Positions 1 to 8,636 of a stretch of 64,000 nt of DNA are shown here, in pieces (position 1 is the first letter of the stretch; each line of letters begins with the position of its first letter). Both the position numbers and the translations under genes were made by a program. The notes beneath the pieces are model-generated. The model did no database searches, was not told where the DNA came from, and saw only the letters and a program-made list of their open reading frames with translations. Source of the stretch: Mesorhizobium sp. NZP2298 (GTDB lineage: Bacteria > Pseudomonadota > Alphaproteobacteria > Rhizobiales > Rhizobiaceae); NCBI RefSeq assembly GCF_013170825.1, contig NZ_CP033365.1:2058001-2122000 (forward strand), given 5' to 3'.

Positions 1-2289
1 CGGATTGGTGGTCGAGACCAGTTTCACGCCATAGCTGCGGTCGGCGATGTAGACGTCGACGACATCATTGCCGTCGAGCATGGCCTGCATGGTGTTGGCG
101 AGCCCCGTAATGTCGATGCCAAGATCGGAGGCGCGCTCGCGGTCGATGGCGACGGCCAGCTGCGGCTGCGTCGGGTCGATCGACAGGCGCGGCGTCTGGA
201 AGCGCGGGTCCTTCTGCATCTCGGCGATGATCTTGACCGCCGCGTCGCCAAGCGCCTTGCGGTCGTTGCCGACCAGTGCGAACTGCAGGCCGTTGCCGGC
301 GCCGCGGATGCCAAGGCTGTTGGGCTGCACCGGGAAGATGCGCACACTCGGCACCTGCCTGGTCAGCTGGCTGATCTCGGCCATGATCTCCTGCTGGCTG
401 CGGCTGCGCTCGTTCCAAGGGGCGAGCGTCATCACCATGAAGCCGGAATTGTACGAGCCGTTCTGACCGGCATTCTCGAAGGTTGAGCGGATCTCGCCGG
501 AATCGCGCATCGGCTGGATCAGCTTCTCGATCTTCTGCATCTGCTGCGTCGTGTAGTCGAGGCTGACGCCTTGAGGGGCATTGATGCGCAGCAGCACCGC
601 CGCGCGATCCTCGGTCGGCGTCAGTTCCTGGCGGATGGTGCCGAACAGGGTGAAGGCGGTGCCGGCAAACAGCACAGCGACCAGAACCACGATCCAGGGC
701 GCGTCGAGGCAGGCGCGCAGCGCGCGCTTGTAGGTGGCATTCAACGCGCCACCGATACGGGCGCCGATGCCCTGGCCGCCTTCATGGTGGAGCGATGAGT
801 TTGTCAGCATGCGCGAGGCGAGCATCGGACAAAGGGTCAGCGCCACCACGCAGGACAGGAGCACCGACATGGCAAGCACGAAGCCGAATTCGCGGAACAG
901 GCCGCCCGTCTGGCCCGGCAGGAACGAGATCGGCACGAAGACGGCGACCAGCGTCAGCGTCGTGGCGACGACGGCGAAGAACACTTCCTGGGCGCCGAGC
1001 ACGGCGGCAGCGCGTGGTCCCATGCCTTCGTTGCGCCGTCGCACGATATTTTCCAGAACGACGATGGCATCGTCGACGACAAGACCCGTGGCCAGCACGA
1101 GGGCGAGCAGCGTCAGGATGTTGACCGAGAAGCCGGCCAGATAGATGGCGGCGATGGTGCCGATCATGGCGACCGGCATCGACAGGCCCGGGATCAGCGT
1201 CGCGCGCCAGTCGAGCAGGAAGACGTAGATGACGATCAGCACCATGGTGACGGACAGGCCGAGCGCGATCTCGACCTCGTGCACGGCGCCCTTGACGAAG
1301 ACGGCGTCGTCACTGGTGATCTTGATCGCCATGCCCTTGGGCAGGTTCTCCTGCAGTTTGGCGACGGCGGCCTGGACGCCGGTCGAAATGTCCAGCGTGT
1401 TCGATTCCGCCTGGCGGATGATGCCGATACCGATGCCGGTCTTGCCATCGGAACGCAACGTGGTCTGGCCGACATCGGGGCCGAGCGTGACAGTGGCGAC
1501 ATCGCGGATGCGCGTCGTGCCGCCGATGATGATGTTTTCGAATTCCTCGGGCGTGGTCACGTCGGCCGTGGTGCGGACGATCAGGTCCTGGTTGGTGGTG
1601 GTGATCGAACCGGCGGGCGAATCGAAAGCAACCGAGGCAAGGGCTGCCCTGAGATCGGCCACGGTGAAGCCAAGGCTGGCGAGCTTGTTCTGGTCGACGT
1701 CGATACGGAATATCTTGTCGCGGTCGCCATAGACCTGGACGTCGGCGACGCCAGGCACGGCGGCCAGTTCGTCCTCGATCTGGTCCTGGACCACCACGGT
1801 CATGTCCTGGATCGACATGCTGTCCGAGGTCACCGCCAGGCGCATCACCGGGTCGGAATTGGCATCGGCCTTGACGATGCGGGGCGGATCGGCCGTGTCC
1901 GGCATCTGATTGGCGACGCGGCCAACGGCATCGCGCACGTCGGAGGCGGCGACGTTGAGGTCGACACCGTCGTTGAACTCGATGGTGACACGGCTCGAGC
2001 CGAAGGAGGAGGAAGAAGAGATCGACTTGACGCCGGAGACACGGGCGACGGCGCCCTCGATCGTGTCGGTCAGTTCGCGGTCGACGGTCTCGGCGGCAGC
2101 ACCCTCGAAAGTGGTCGAAACGGTGACCACCGCACGGTCGACGTCGGGCAATTCACGGATTTCGACGCCGTAAAAGGCCGCGAGGCCGGCAACCGCGATG
2201 AGCACGTTGAGCACGAAGGCCATGACCGGCCTGCGAATGAACAGGGCGGTGAAGCCGGTATCGCTGGCGGCGTTGGCGGGTCCGGTCAT
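1..2289 (-). CDS. RND efflux pump inner-membrane permease (AcrB/HAE1 type), partial
   Basis: The gene starts at 2289 and runs off the left edge, leaving about 763 of the usual 1,030-1,050 residues. The protein opens with the typical N-terminal helix after FIRRPVMAFVLN, followed by a periplasmic porter domain (about residues 40-330) and a membrane block with the RND pattern LVVDDAIVVLEN near residue 400. Family knowledge: it is a proton-driven trimeric exporter of drugs, dyes or lipophilic compounds, working with a periplasmic adaptor and an outer-membrane channel. Its ATG overlaps the stop codon of the adaptor gene by four bases (ATGA), so the two are translationally coupled. No outer-membrane channel gene is visible. 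The substrate cannot be read from the sequence. Confidence 0.93.
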   Translation of the reverse strand, partial: MTGPANAASDTGFTALFIRRPVMAFVLNVLIAVAGLAAFYGVEIRELPDVDRAVVTVSTTFEGAAAETVDRELTDTIEGAVARVSGVKSISSSSSFGSSRVTIEFNDGVDLNVAASDVRDAVGRVANQMPDTADPPRIVKADANSDPVMRLAVTSDSMSIQDMTVVVQDQIEDELAAVPGVADVQVYGDRDKIFRIDVDQNKLASLGFTVADLRAALASVAFDSPAGSITTTNQDLIVRTTADVTTPEEFENIIIGGTTRIRDVATVTLGPDVGQTTLRSDGKTGIGIGIIRQAESNTLDISTGVQAAVAKLQENLPKGMAIKITSDDAVFVKGAVHEVEIALGLSVTMVLIVIYVFLLDWRATLIPGLSMPVAMIGTIAAIYLAGFSVNILTLLALVLATGLVVDDAIVVLENIVRRRNEGMGPRAAAVLGAQEVFFAVVATTLTLVAVFVPISFLPGQTGGLFREFGFVLAMSVLLSCVVALTLCPMLASRMLTNSSLHHEGGQGIGARIGGALNATYKRALRACLDAPWIVVLVAVLFAGTAFTLFGTIRQELTPTEDRAAVLLRINAPQGVSLDYTTQQMQKIEKLIQPMRDSGEIRSTFENAGQNGSYNSGFMVMTLAPWNERSRSQQEIMAEISQLTRQVPSVRIFPVQPNSLGIRGAGNGLQFALVGNDRKALGDAAVKIIAEMQKDPRFQTPRLSIDPTQPQLAVAIDRERASDLGIDITGLANTMQAMLDGNDVVDVYIADRSYGVKLVSTTNP

Positions 2290-3446
2290 GAGCCTTCGGC
2301 GGTGTTGGCGGCGCGCTGTTCCTGGCCGGCGATGCGGACCTCACCGCCTTCGCTGACGCTCTGGGTGCCTTCGGTGATCACCATGTCGCCGCTGTCGATC
2401 TCCGCGTCGATCAGCACGGTCTCGGTGTTGCGCTGGATGATGCGCACCGGCACGCGTTTGGCCTTGCCGTCCTCGATCTGCCAGACATAGGCGCCGTCCG
2501 ACCCCCACAGGATCGCCAGCGGGCTGACGGCCGGATAGATCTCACCGGGGAATTTCATGATGATGGAGAACGACATGCCGGCGCGCAGCGAATCGGCGGG
2601 ATTGGCGATCTTGGCCTTGACCAGCAGCGTGCGGCTCTTCTCGTCGATGTGGTTGTCGATGGCCGAAACCGTGCCGGTATAGGCGTTGCTGGGATTGGCG
2701 ATCGGCGTCGCGGTCAATTGAGCACCGACCTTGACGGCGGCGGCGAAGCGCTCGGGCACCTGGAAATCCACCAGGATCGAGGAGCGGTCGTCGAGGGTGG
2801 CGATCGCCGACTGATTGGTCACATAGTTGCCGGCCGATATCGGCAGGATGCCGACGGTGCCGGCGATCGGTGCCAGAATGGAGCGGCGCTGCAGCGCGAG
2901 CTCGGCATCCTGGAGCGCCAGCTTGGCATTCGACAAGGTCACCTCGGCGTCGGCCACCGCCACCGGCGTGGCGGCATTCGAGGCGCGCAGCGATTTGACA
3001 CGATCGAGCTTGGATTGCGCGTCCTGCAAAGCGAGTTTCGCCCGGTCCTGGGCGATGACCTCGGTCTCGGAATCGAGCGTCGCGATGATCTGTCCCTTGT
3101 CGACATGGCTGCCGGATTCGACCAGCAGTTCGGCAAGGCGGCCGGAACTGTAGGGATTGACGGTCACCGAAGCGTTGGCGCGGCCAGTGCCGATCGCCTG
3201 CAGGCGATCGTTGATAACAGCCGAGGCGGCCGGCGATGCAACGATGGTGGCAATCTGGGCGCGGTTGCCCCCCGTCTGCCGGGAGCTACCTGCCGCTGTT
3301 TCTTTCGTTGGAGGTGTCGCGCCATAGGCCCAGTCGATACCCCAGCGCGCCAGCACTTCGGGAGCGCCGGGGTAGAAGCGCGCCCACGCGGCCGCGGCGG
3401 CGACCACGATCACAAACGCAAGGACAATCTGTTTCCAGCTCGGCAT
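2286..3446 (-). CDS. RND efflux periplasmic adaptor (membrane fusion protein)
   Basis: This is a 386-residue adaptor that links the RND permease to an outer-membrane channel. The start at 3446 gives MPSWKQIVLAF, a short basic stretch followed directly by a hydrophobic anchor (residues 6-22). A start 31 codons upstream would add residues that are not family-like. Next come a lipoyl half-motif (GRLAELLVESGSHVDKGQ, about residues 105-122), a helical hairpin rich in Ala, Leu and Gln, the second lipoyl half (SILAPIAGTVG), and beta-barrel and membrane-proximal domains. It is the first gene of a two-gene efflux operon and overlaps the permease start by four bases. The 190 bp upstream show no convincing regulator site. 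Confidence 0.92.
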   Translation of the reverse strand: MPSWKQIVLAFVIVVAAAAAWARFYPGAPEVLARWGIDWAYGATPPTKETAAGSSRQTGGNRAQIATIVASPAASAVINDRLQAIGTGRANASVTVNPYSSGRLAELLVESGSHVDKGQIIATLDSETEVIAQDRAKLALQDAQSKLDRVKSLRASNAATPVAVADAEVTLSNAKLALQDAELALQRRSILAPIAGTVGILPISAGNYVTNQSAIATLDDRSSILVDFQVPERFAAAVKVGAQLTATPIANPSNAYTGTVSAIDNHIDEKSRTLLVKAKIANPADSLRAGMSFSIIMKFPGEIYPAVSPLAILWGSDGAYVWQIEDGKAKRVPVRIIQRNTETVLIDAEIDSGDMVITEGTQSVSEGGEVRIAGQEQRAANTAEGS

Positions 3447-3637
3447 CGATACTCCAGCGGCAAGAATCGTCTGCCGGTTCCAAGTGGAAACGGATGCAGC
3501 GACGATAAGGGCTGGCAGCGAACACCGGCCACGCCACACCCGATATCACCGGTTTATGGCAATTATCACGCAATCGTGCACATTAAATCTCGGTAACGTG
3601 AAATCCGGGACGCCCGGTTGGAGCGGATGCGATTGGC

Positions 3638-4465
3638 CTAACGCAGGCCTTCCATCTCGCGGATGCGACGGGCGCCGTCGGCCTCGAGCTGTCTTGTGAC
3701 GGCGCCGATCAACGTTTCGGCGACGACGAAAAGTGCCGCCGAAGAATCCCATGCCGACGGCACAGCGGTTCGTCCGGCGATGACATGGCGGGCGAACCGG
3801 GCGATAGGCGACAGCCACTGATCGGTGAACAACACGATCTGGACGCCGCGCTGGTGCGCCTTCTCGGCGAAGCGGACGAGACTGTCCTGGTAGCGCCTGA
3901 TGTCGAAGATCACCAGCACATCGCGCTTGCCCATGTCGATCAGCCGGTCACGCCACATGCTCTCCTGGCCGGCGAGGTGAAAGACATCGGGCTGGATAAC
4001 GGCGAGATGGGCGGCCATGTAGCGCGCCAGCGGGTCGGTGAAGCGGCCGCCGATCAGAAATGTCTTGCCACGGCGATCGGCAAGCCGCGCCGCGATATCG
4101 GCAAGCTGCCTGTCGGAAAGGTGGCGGAAGGTCTCGCGCATATTGTCGAGCGTTGCTTCCAGCATCGGCGAGACCGTACCACCGCCGGGCGAGGGCGGGT
4201 TGAGGGTTCGTATCGCCGGCGATTGCAATTGCGCCGCCAGTTCGTCCTGCAAGGTCGACTGGAATTCCGGATAGTTCTGGAAGCCGAGCCGGGCAACGAA
4301 GCGCAGGATCGTCGGCGAGGAGACACCGGCCGCGGCCGAGAACTCGGCGACCGTCTTCAGGCCGATCATCGGATAGCTCGCGATCAGCGTCTGGGCCGCG
4401 CGCCGTTCGCCGGCCGGCATCGCGCCGATGCGGTCGGCGATCAGTTCGGCAATGCTGGAAATCAT
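3638..4465 (-). CDS. MurR/RpiR family transcriptional regulator
   Basis: This 275-residue regulator has an N-terminal HTH_6 domain (IADRIGAMPAGERRAAQTL, then the recognition segment AAGVSSPTILRFVARLGF) and a C-terminal SIS sugar-isomerase-like effector domain (from about residue 120, with GKTFLIGGRFTDPLARYMAAHL). I chose the start at 4465 because MISSIAELIADRI matches family N-termini and GGGGA lies just upstream. An in-frame ATG 15 codons earlier is possible. It is divergent from the hydrolase-permease-GS-ALDH-ADH unit at 4600-11216 and is the obvious candidate regulator. RpiR proteins usually respond to phosphosugars or small catabolites, but the ligand here is unknown. Confidence 0.88.
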   Translation of the reverse strand: MISSIAELIADRIGAMPAGERRAAQTLIASYPMIGLKTVAEFSAAAGVSSPTILRFVARLGFQNYPEFQSTLQDELAAQLQSPAIRTLNPPSPGGGTVSPMLEATLDNMRETFRHLSDRQLADIAARLADRRGKTFLIGGRFTDPLARYMAAHLAVIQPDVFHLAGQESMWRDRLIDMGKRDVLVIFDIRRYQDSLVRFAEKAHQRGVQIVLFTDQWLSPIARFARHVIAGRTAVPSAWDSSAALFVVAETLIGAVTRQLEADGARRIREMEGLR

Positions 4466-4503
4466 GTTTTCCCCACCCGCTGGCCCTGCCCATGAGATCG
4501 CAT

Positions 4504-4530
4504 TTGACAAAGTCGGGCAAACTGTATGAA
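4504..4530 (+). promoter_or_regulatory. Candidate promoter of the 4600-11216 catabolic unit
   Basis: In the 134-bp divergent gap, TTGACA (4504-4509) is followed after a short 15-bp spacer by TATGAA (4525-4530). A TATG...CATA inverted repeat (4525-4540) overlaps the presumed -10 box and could be the RpiR operator. The spacer is shorter than ideal, so this is only a suggestion. Confidence 0.35.
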
Positions 4531-4599
4531 ATCATCCATAGGGACGCAATGAGGCAAAATACGTAACATACGATACAGCGCTCCCCGGGGACGCAGACT

Positions 4600-5418
4600 A
4601 TGGAGAAAGCACGGCCCGCCAGCCTTGCATCGTCTGATACCGTTGGGGTGACCAACCCTGGCGGATCAAGCCCCTTCGTGCTGACCTGCGATCACGCTTC
4701 CAATTTCCTGCCCGCCGAATTCGGTACGCTCGGCCTTGCCGCCGAGGACCTGTCGCGCCACATCGCCTGGGATCCCGGCGCGCTGCCGGTTGCGCTGCGC
4801 ATGGCGCAGGCCCTCGATGCGACGCTGGTCGAAACCCGAATTTCGCGCCTTGTCATCGACTGCAACCGGCCGCTCGATGCGCCGGACCTGGTGCCGCCGG
4901 TCAGCGAAACGACGGTCATTCCCGGCAATGCCGGCCTGACCGACAAGCAGCGCGCGGCGCGGGTCGCCCTGTCATGGCAGCCGTTTCATGGCGCCATCGA
5001 GCGCATCGTCGAGGAACGGCTGGCGCGCGGCCAGGAGACCCGGCTGGTTTCCGTGCATTCCTTCACGCCCGTCTACAAGGGCCGCAACCGGCCCTGGCAT
5101 ATCGGCATCATCCACGATGAGGACCGCAGGCTGGCCTCGCCGCTGATATCGGCGCTCAGGCGGCTTGCCGGCATCACCGTCGGCGTCAACGAACCCTATT
5201 CGCCAGCCGACCGCGTCTATTTCACGCTGGAACGGCATGCGCGCGCGCGCGGGCTACCCTGCGCGATGATCGAAATCCGCAACGATGAAATCTCCGGCGA
5301 GACCGGGCAGCGGAAATGGGCGGATCTGCTCACGGGCATTTTTTCGGATCTGGAACCAGAGGAGGCCACGCGGCCCAGATCGCATTCAGTCAGAAAGTCA
5401 GTCCAATCGGCCAGCTGA
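4600..5418 (+). CDS. N-formylglutamate amidohydrolase family hydrolase
   Basis: This 272-residue member of the FGase (HutG-type) zinc amidohydrolase family shows VLTCDHASNFLPAEFG near residues 26-42 (metal-site His and Asp), SRLVIDCNRPLDAPDL, a central VHSFTPVYKG segment and a C-terminal MIEIRNDEI. It diverges from the FGase copy at 45808-46824, for example VHSFTP in place of IDCHSMP. The true substrate may therefore be another acylated or gamma-glutamylated amino acid rather than N-formylglutamate. It is the first gene of a five-gene co-directional unit and ends 21 bp before the permease. Hydrolysis of an amide at the end of a glutamylated-amine pathway is inference from context. Confidence 0.82.
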   Translation: MEKARPASLASSDTVGVTNPGGSSPFVLTCDHASNFLPAEFGTLGLAAEDLSRHIAWDPGALPVALRMAQALDATLVETRISRLVIDCNRPLDAPDLVPPVSETTVIPGNAGLTDKQRAARVALSWQPFHGAIERIVEERLARGQETRLVSVHSFTPVYKGRNRPWHIGIIHDEDRRLASPLISALRRLAGITVGVNEPYSPADRVYFTLERHARARGLPCAMIEIRNDEISGETGQRKWADLLTGIFSDLEPEEATRPRSHSVRKSVQSAS

Positions 5419-5439
5419 AAAACAAACAGGGGACTTCCA

Positions 5440-6996
5440 ATGGCAGCACCGGGTTATACAGACGTTGACAAGGCGGAGGACGTAAAGCACCTCCACAGCA
5501 TGGGCTATGCCCAGGAACTGGAGCGGCGGCTCAGCCGCTTTTCGAATTTCGCGGTTTCCTTCTCGATCATCTGCATCCTGTCGGGCGGCATCAATTCGCT
5601 GGCCCAGGCAACCTCCGGCGCCGGCGGCATCGGCATCGGCATCGGCTGGCTGGTCGGCTGCTTCGTGTCGCTGACCTTTGCCGTTGCCATGTCGCAGATC
5701 AGCTCGGCCTATCCGACCGCCGGCGGGCTCTATCACTGGGGCTCGATCCTCGGCAATCGCGGCACCGGCTGGGTGACGGCCTGGCTCAACCTGCTCGGCC
5801 TGATCACCGTGCTGGGCGCCATCAATGTCGGCACCTGGACGTTCTTCGTCGGCGCCTTCGGGCCGGCGCTCGGCATCGAGGGTACGCTGAGCAACCAGAT
5901 GATCTTCCTGGTCATCATCACCGGCGCCCAAGCCTTGATCAACCATCTCGGCATCAAGCTGACGGCGAAGCTGACCGACTTCTCTGGCTACCTGATCTTC
6001 TTCGGCTCGATCCTGATCGCGGTCGTCTGCCTGTTCTCCGCCGAGACCTGGGATTTCAGCCGTCTCTTCACCTTCCACAACTATTCGGGCGACGCCGGCG
6101 CCGGTGTCTGGCCGTCCGTCTCCAATGCCTGGGTGTTCGCACTTGGCCTCTTGCTGCCGATCTACACGATCACCGGCTACGACGCTTCGGCTCATACCTC
6201 CGAGGAAACCATCAAGGCGGCTTCCTCGGTGCCACGCGCCATGGTCATGTCAGTGATCTGGTCGGCCGTTTTCGGCTACCTGTTCCTGGCCGCTTTCGTG
6301 CTGATGATCCCGAACATGGACGATGCCGCCAAGCAGGGCTGGAACGTATTCTTCTGGGCCTTCGACCAGCGTGTCAGCCCCGGCCTCAAGGAGTTCGTCT
6401 ACCTCGTCGTGTTCATAGCGCAGCTTCTGTGCGGTCTCGCCACCGTCACTTCGGCGTCGCGCATGATCTTCGCCTTCTCGCGTGACGGCGGCCTGCCCGG
6501 CTCGGCGGCGCTCGCCAAGGTCAGCCCGACCTACCGTACGCCGGTGGCGGCGATCTGGACGGCATCGATCCTGTCGGTGCTGTTCGTCTGGGGCTCGACG
6601 CTGGTTTCGGTCGCCGGCACCTCGGCCTACACCATCGTCGTGTCCTGCACCGTCATCTTCCTGTTCCTGTCCTTCACCGTGCCGATCGTGCTCGGCATGC
6701 TGGCCTGGGGCACGCCGAAGTGGGACAAGATGGGGCCGTGGAACATGGGGCGCGGCGTGTTCATGCTGTTCGCCTTCCTGTCGATCGTATCGATGATCCT
6801 GATCTTCATCATCGGCATCCAGCCGCCGAACGACTGGGCGCTCTACATCACCGTCGGCTTCTTCATCCTGACGGCCATCGTGTGGTTCGCCTTCGAACGC
6901 AACCGCTTCCAGGGGCCGCCGCTCGGCGACATCATCGCCGCGCGCCAGGCGGCGATCAAGGCGGCGGAACAGGCGGTCGGCGAAACCGGCCACTGA
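5440..6996 (+). CDS. APC-superfamily amino acid/amine permease
   Basis: This 518-residue inner-membrane transporter has about 12 hydrophobic segments. The first half carries the APC signature region SIICILSGGINSLAQATSGA and the GABA-permease-like block SSAYPTAGGLYHWGS (about residues 87-101). ITGYDASAHTSEET (about residues 245-258) is the conserved segment of the eukaryote-like GabP/UGA4 branch, which imports GABA, choline, ethanolamine or other amines by proton symport. It lies between the hydrolase and the glutamine-synthetase-like ligase, so it probably imports the amine that the ligase glutamylates. An inverted repeat follows the stop codon. Confidence 0.88.
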   Translation: MAAPGYTDVDKAEDVKHLHSMGYAQELERRLSRFSNFAVSFSIICILSGGINSLAQATSGAGGIGIGIGWLVGCFVSLTFAVAMSQISSAYPTAGGLYHWGSILGNRGTGWVTAWLNLLGLITVLGAINVGTWTFFVGAFGPALGIEGTLSNQMIFLVIITGAQALINHLGIKLTAKLTDFSGYLIFFGSILIAVVCLFSAETWDFSRLFTFHNYSGDAGAGVWPSVSNAWVFALGLLLPIYTITGYDASAHTSEETIKAASSVPRAMVMSVIWSAVFGYLFLAAFVLMIPNMDDAAKQGWNVFFWAFDQRVSPGLKEFVYLVVFIAQLLCGLATVTSASRMIFAFSRDGGLPGSAALAKVSPTYRTPVAAIWTASILSVLFVWGSTLVSVAGTSAYTIVVSCTVIFLFLSFTVPIVLGMLAWGTPKWDKMGPWNMGRGVFMLFAFLSIVSMILIFIIGIQPPNDWALYITVGFFILTAIVWFAFERNRFQGPPLGDIIAARQAAIKAAEQAVGETGH

Positions 6997-7011
6997 TCTC
7001 GACCATCAAGG

Positions 7012-7038
7012 CCATGGCCGGCATCGTGCCGGCCATGG
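7012..7038 (+). terminator. Intercistronic hairpin, possible attenuator
   Basis: A perfect 12-bp stem (CCATGGCCGGCA, loop TCG, TGCCGGCCATGG) lies in the 87-bp gap between permease and ligase genes and is followed by TTTCGTTTAT. The U-tract is interrupted, so it is more likely a partial terminator or an RNA-stability element than a full stop. Confidence 0.45.
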
Positions 7039-7083
7039 TTTCGTTTATCCCTTTCAACGACCAAGCACTGGAGCGCCAAAGGA

Positions 7084-8454
7084 ATGGCCGGAAATTTCTC
7101 GTTCGATCAGTTGAAGAAAGCGGTCTCCAGCGGCGAGATCGACACGGTGCTCGCCTGCATCGTCGACATGCAGGGCCGACTGGCGGGAAAACGGTTCCTG
7201 GCGCAGTACTTCGTCGATTCCGCGCATGACGAAACGCATGGCTGCAACTATCTCCTGGCCGCCGACATCGATATGGAGCCGGTGCCCGGCTACAAGGCGG
7301 CGAGCTGGTCGAAAGGCTATGGCGATTTCGTCATGAAGCCGGACCTTGCCACGCTGCGGCGCATTCCGTGGCTGGAAAAGACCGCGCTGGTGATCTGTGA
7401 CGTGCTTGACCACCACACCCATGACGACCTGCCGCATTCGCCGCGTGCGATCCTGAAGAAGCAGGTCAAGCGGCTGCAGGAGCGCGGCTATATCGGCTAC
7501 TTCGCTTCCGAGCTCGAATTCTATCTGTTCAACGAGACATACGATTCCGCTCGCAAAAAGCACTGGCAGGGCCTCGATACAGCTTCACCCTATATCGGTG
7601 ACTACCAGATCGGCATCACCACCAAGGAAGAAGGTGTCATGCGCCGGCTTCGCAACGAGATGGAAGCGGCCGGTATCCCGATCGAGAATTCCAAGGGCGA
7701 ATGGGGCCCGGGCCAGGAAGAGATCAATGTGCGCTATGCCGAAGCGCTCGACATGGCCGACCGGCACGTCATCCTGAAGAACGGCGCCAAGGAGATCGCC
7801 GAGTCCGAGGGCAAGGCGATCTCCTTCATGTCCAAGTACAATTACGGGCTCGCCGGCAATTCCAGCCACATCCACAACTCGCTGTGGAGCGCCGACGGCA
7901 AGACGCCGCTGTTCTTCGACAAGAAGGCCGACTGGACGCTGTCGACGCTCGGCCAGCAATGGGCGGCCGGGCAACTGAAATATGCCAAGGAATTCACCTG
8001 GTTCCTGGCGCCCTACATCAACTCCTACAAGCGCTTCCAGGCCGGCACCTTCGCGCCGACCAAGATCATGTGGAGCGAGGACAACCGCACCGCCGGCTTC
8101 CGCCTGTGCGGCGAGGGCACCAAGGGCATCCGCATGGAATGCCGTATCGGCGGCGCCGACCTGAACCCCTATCTCGCCTTCGCGGCGCTGATCGCGGCCG
8201 GCCTTGCCGGCATCGATGAGAAGCTGGAGTTGCAGAAGCCTTTCGTCGGCGATGCCTATCAGGCATCTCGCTTGCCGGAGATCCCGAAGACGTTGCGTGA
8301 CGCCACCGAGACGCTGGCCAAGTCCAAGATGCTGAAGCAGGCGCTCGGCGAGGACGTGCTCGAACATTATGTCCACACGGCAAAATGGGAGCAGTTCGAA
8401 TACGACCGCCGCATTACGGATTGGGAACTGCACAGAGGGTTCGAGCGGTATTAG
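7084..8454 (+). CDS. Glutamine-synthetase-family ligase (gamma-glutamyl-amine synthetase type)
   Basis: This is a 456-residue class-I glutamine synthetase fold. The beta-grasp N-domain contains IVDMQGRLAGKRF. Catalytic-domain landmarks are ELEFYLFNE (metal Glu, near residue 143), GPGQEEINVRYAEALDMAD (near residue 211), the GNSSHIHNSLW motif with the metal His (near residue 259) and RIGGADLNPYLAFAA near the C-terminus. The length and these motifs fit the PuuA/GlnA4-like branch, which joins glutamate to polyamines or ethanolamine, rather than GlnA. It is followed by an aldehyde dehydrogenase and an alcohol dehydrogenase, which supports ligation of an amino alcohol or amine. The exact substrate is unknown, and an unassigned GSIII-like role cannot be excluded. 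Confidence 0.85.
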   Translation: MAGNFSFDQLKKAVSSGEIDTVLACIVDMQGRLAGKRFLAQYFVDSAHDETHGCNYLLAADIDMEPVPGYKAASWSKGYGDFVMKPDLATLRRIPWLEKTALVICDVLDHHTHDDLPHSPRAILKKQVKRLQERGYIGYFASELEFYLFNETYDSARKKHWQGLDTASPYIGDYQIGITTKEEGVMRRLRNEMEAAGIPIENSKGEWGPGQEEINVRYAEALDMADRHVILKNGAKEIAESEGKAISFMSKYNYGLAGNSSHIHNSLWSADGKTPLFFDKKADWTLSTLGQQWAAGQLKYAKEFTWFLAPYINSYKRFQAGTFAPTKIMWSEDNRTAGFRLCGEGTKGIRMECRIGGADLNPYLAFAALIAAGLAGIDEKLELQKPFVGDAYQASRLPEIPKTLRDATETLAKSKMLKQALGEDVLEHYVHTAKWEQFEYDRRITDWELHRGFERY

Positions 8455-8477
8455 GGTAGCAGCCAACGTCTGGCGCT

Positions 8478-8585
8478 GCCCTCACCCTTCCCCGGTGAGA
8501 ATGGGAAAGGGTGCGCCAGCCGTTGGAGCGCTTCCCTTCTCCTCGCACTGTACGGGAGAAGGTGCCGGCAGGCGGATGGGGGGTA
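8478..8585. repeat. Rhizobial palindromic intergenic element
   Basis: The gap between the ligase and ALDH genes holds two nested inverted repeats: CTCACCCTTCCCC paired with GGGAAAGGGTG, and CTTCCCTTCTCC paired with GGGAGAAGGTGCC. The GGTGCCGGCAGGCGGATG tail is typical of the RIME-like mosaic elements scattered between rhizobial genes. It may form RNA hairpins inside the operon transcript. Confidence 0.65.
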
Positions 8586-8636
8586 GCCCCAAGCCATGTG
8601 ATTTTCGATTGTTGTAAAAGTGCGAGGACTTACAAA

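Noticed and set aside
1279..2490. A 403-codon plus-strand frame over the RND and adaptor genes
   Set aside because: It is antisense to well-supported efflux genes and rich in Gly, Asp, Arg and His without any recognisable motif.
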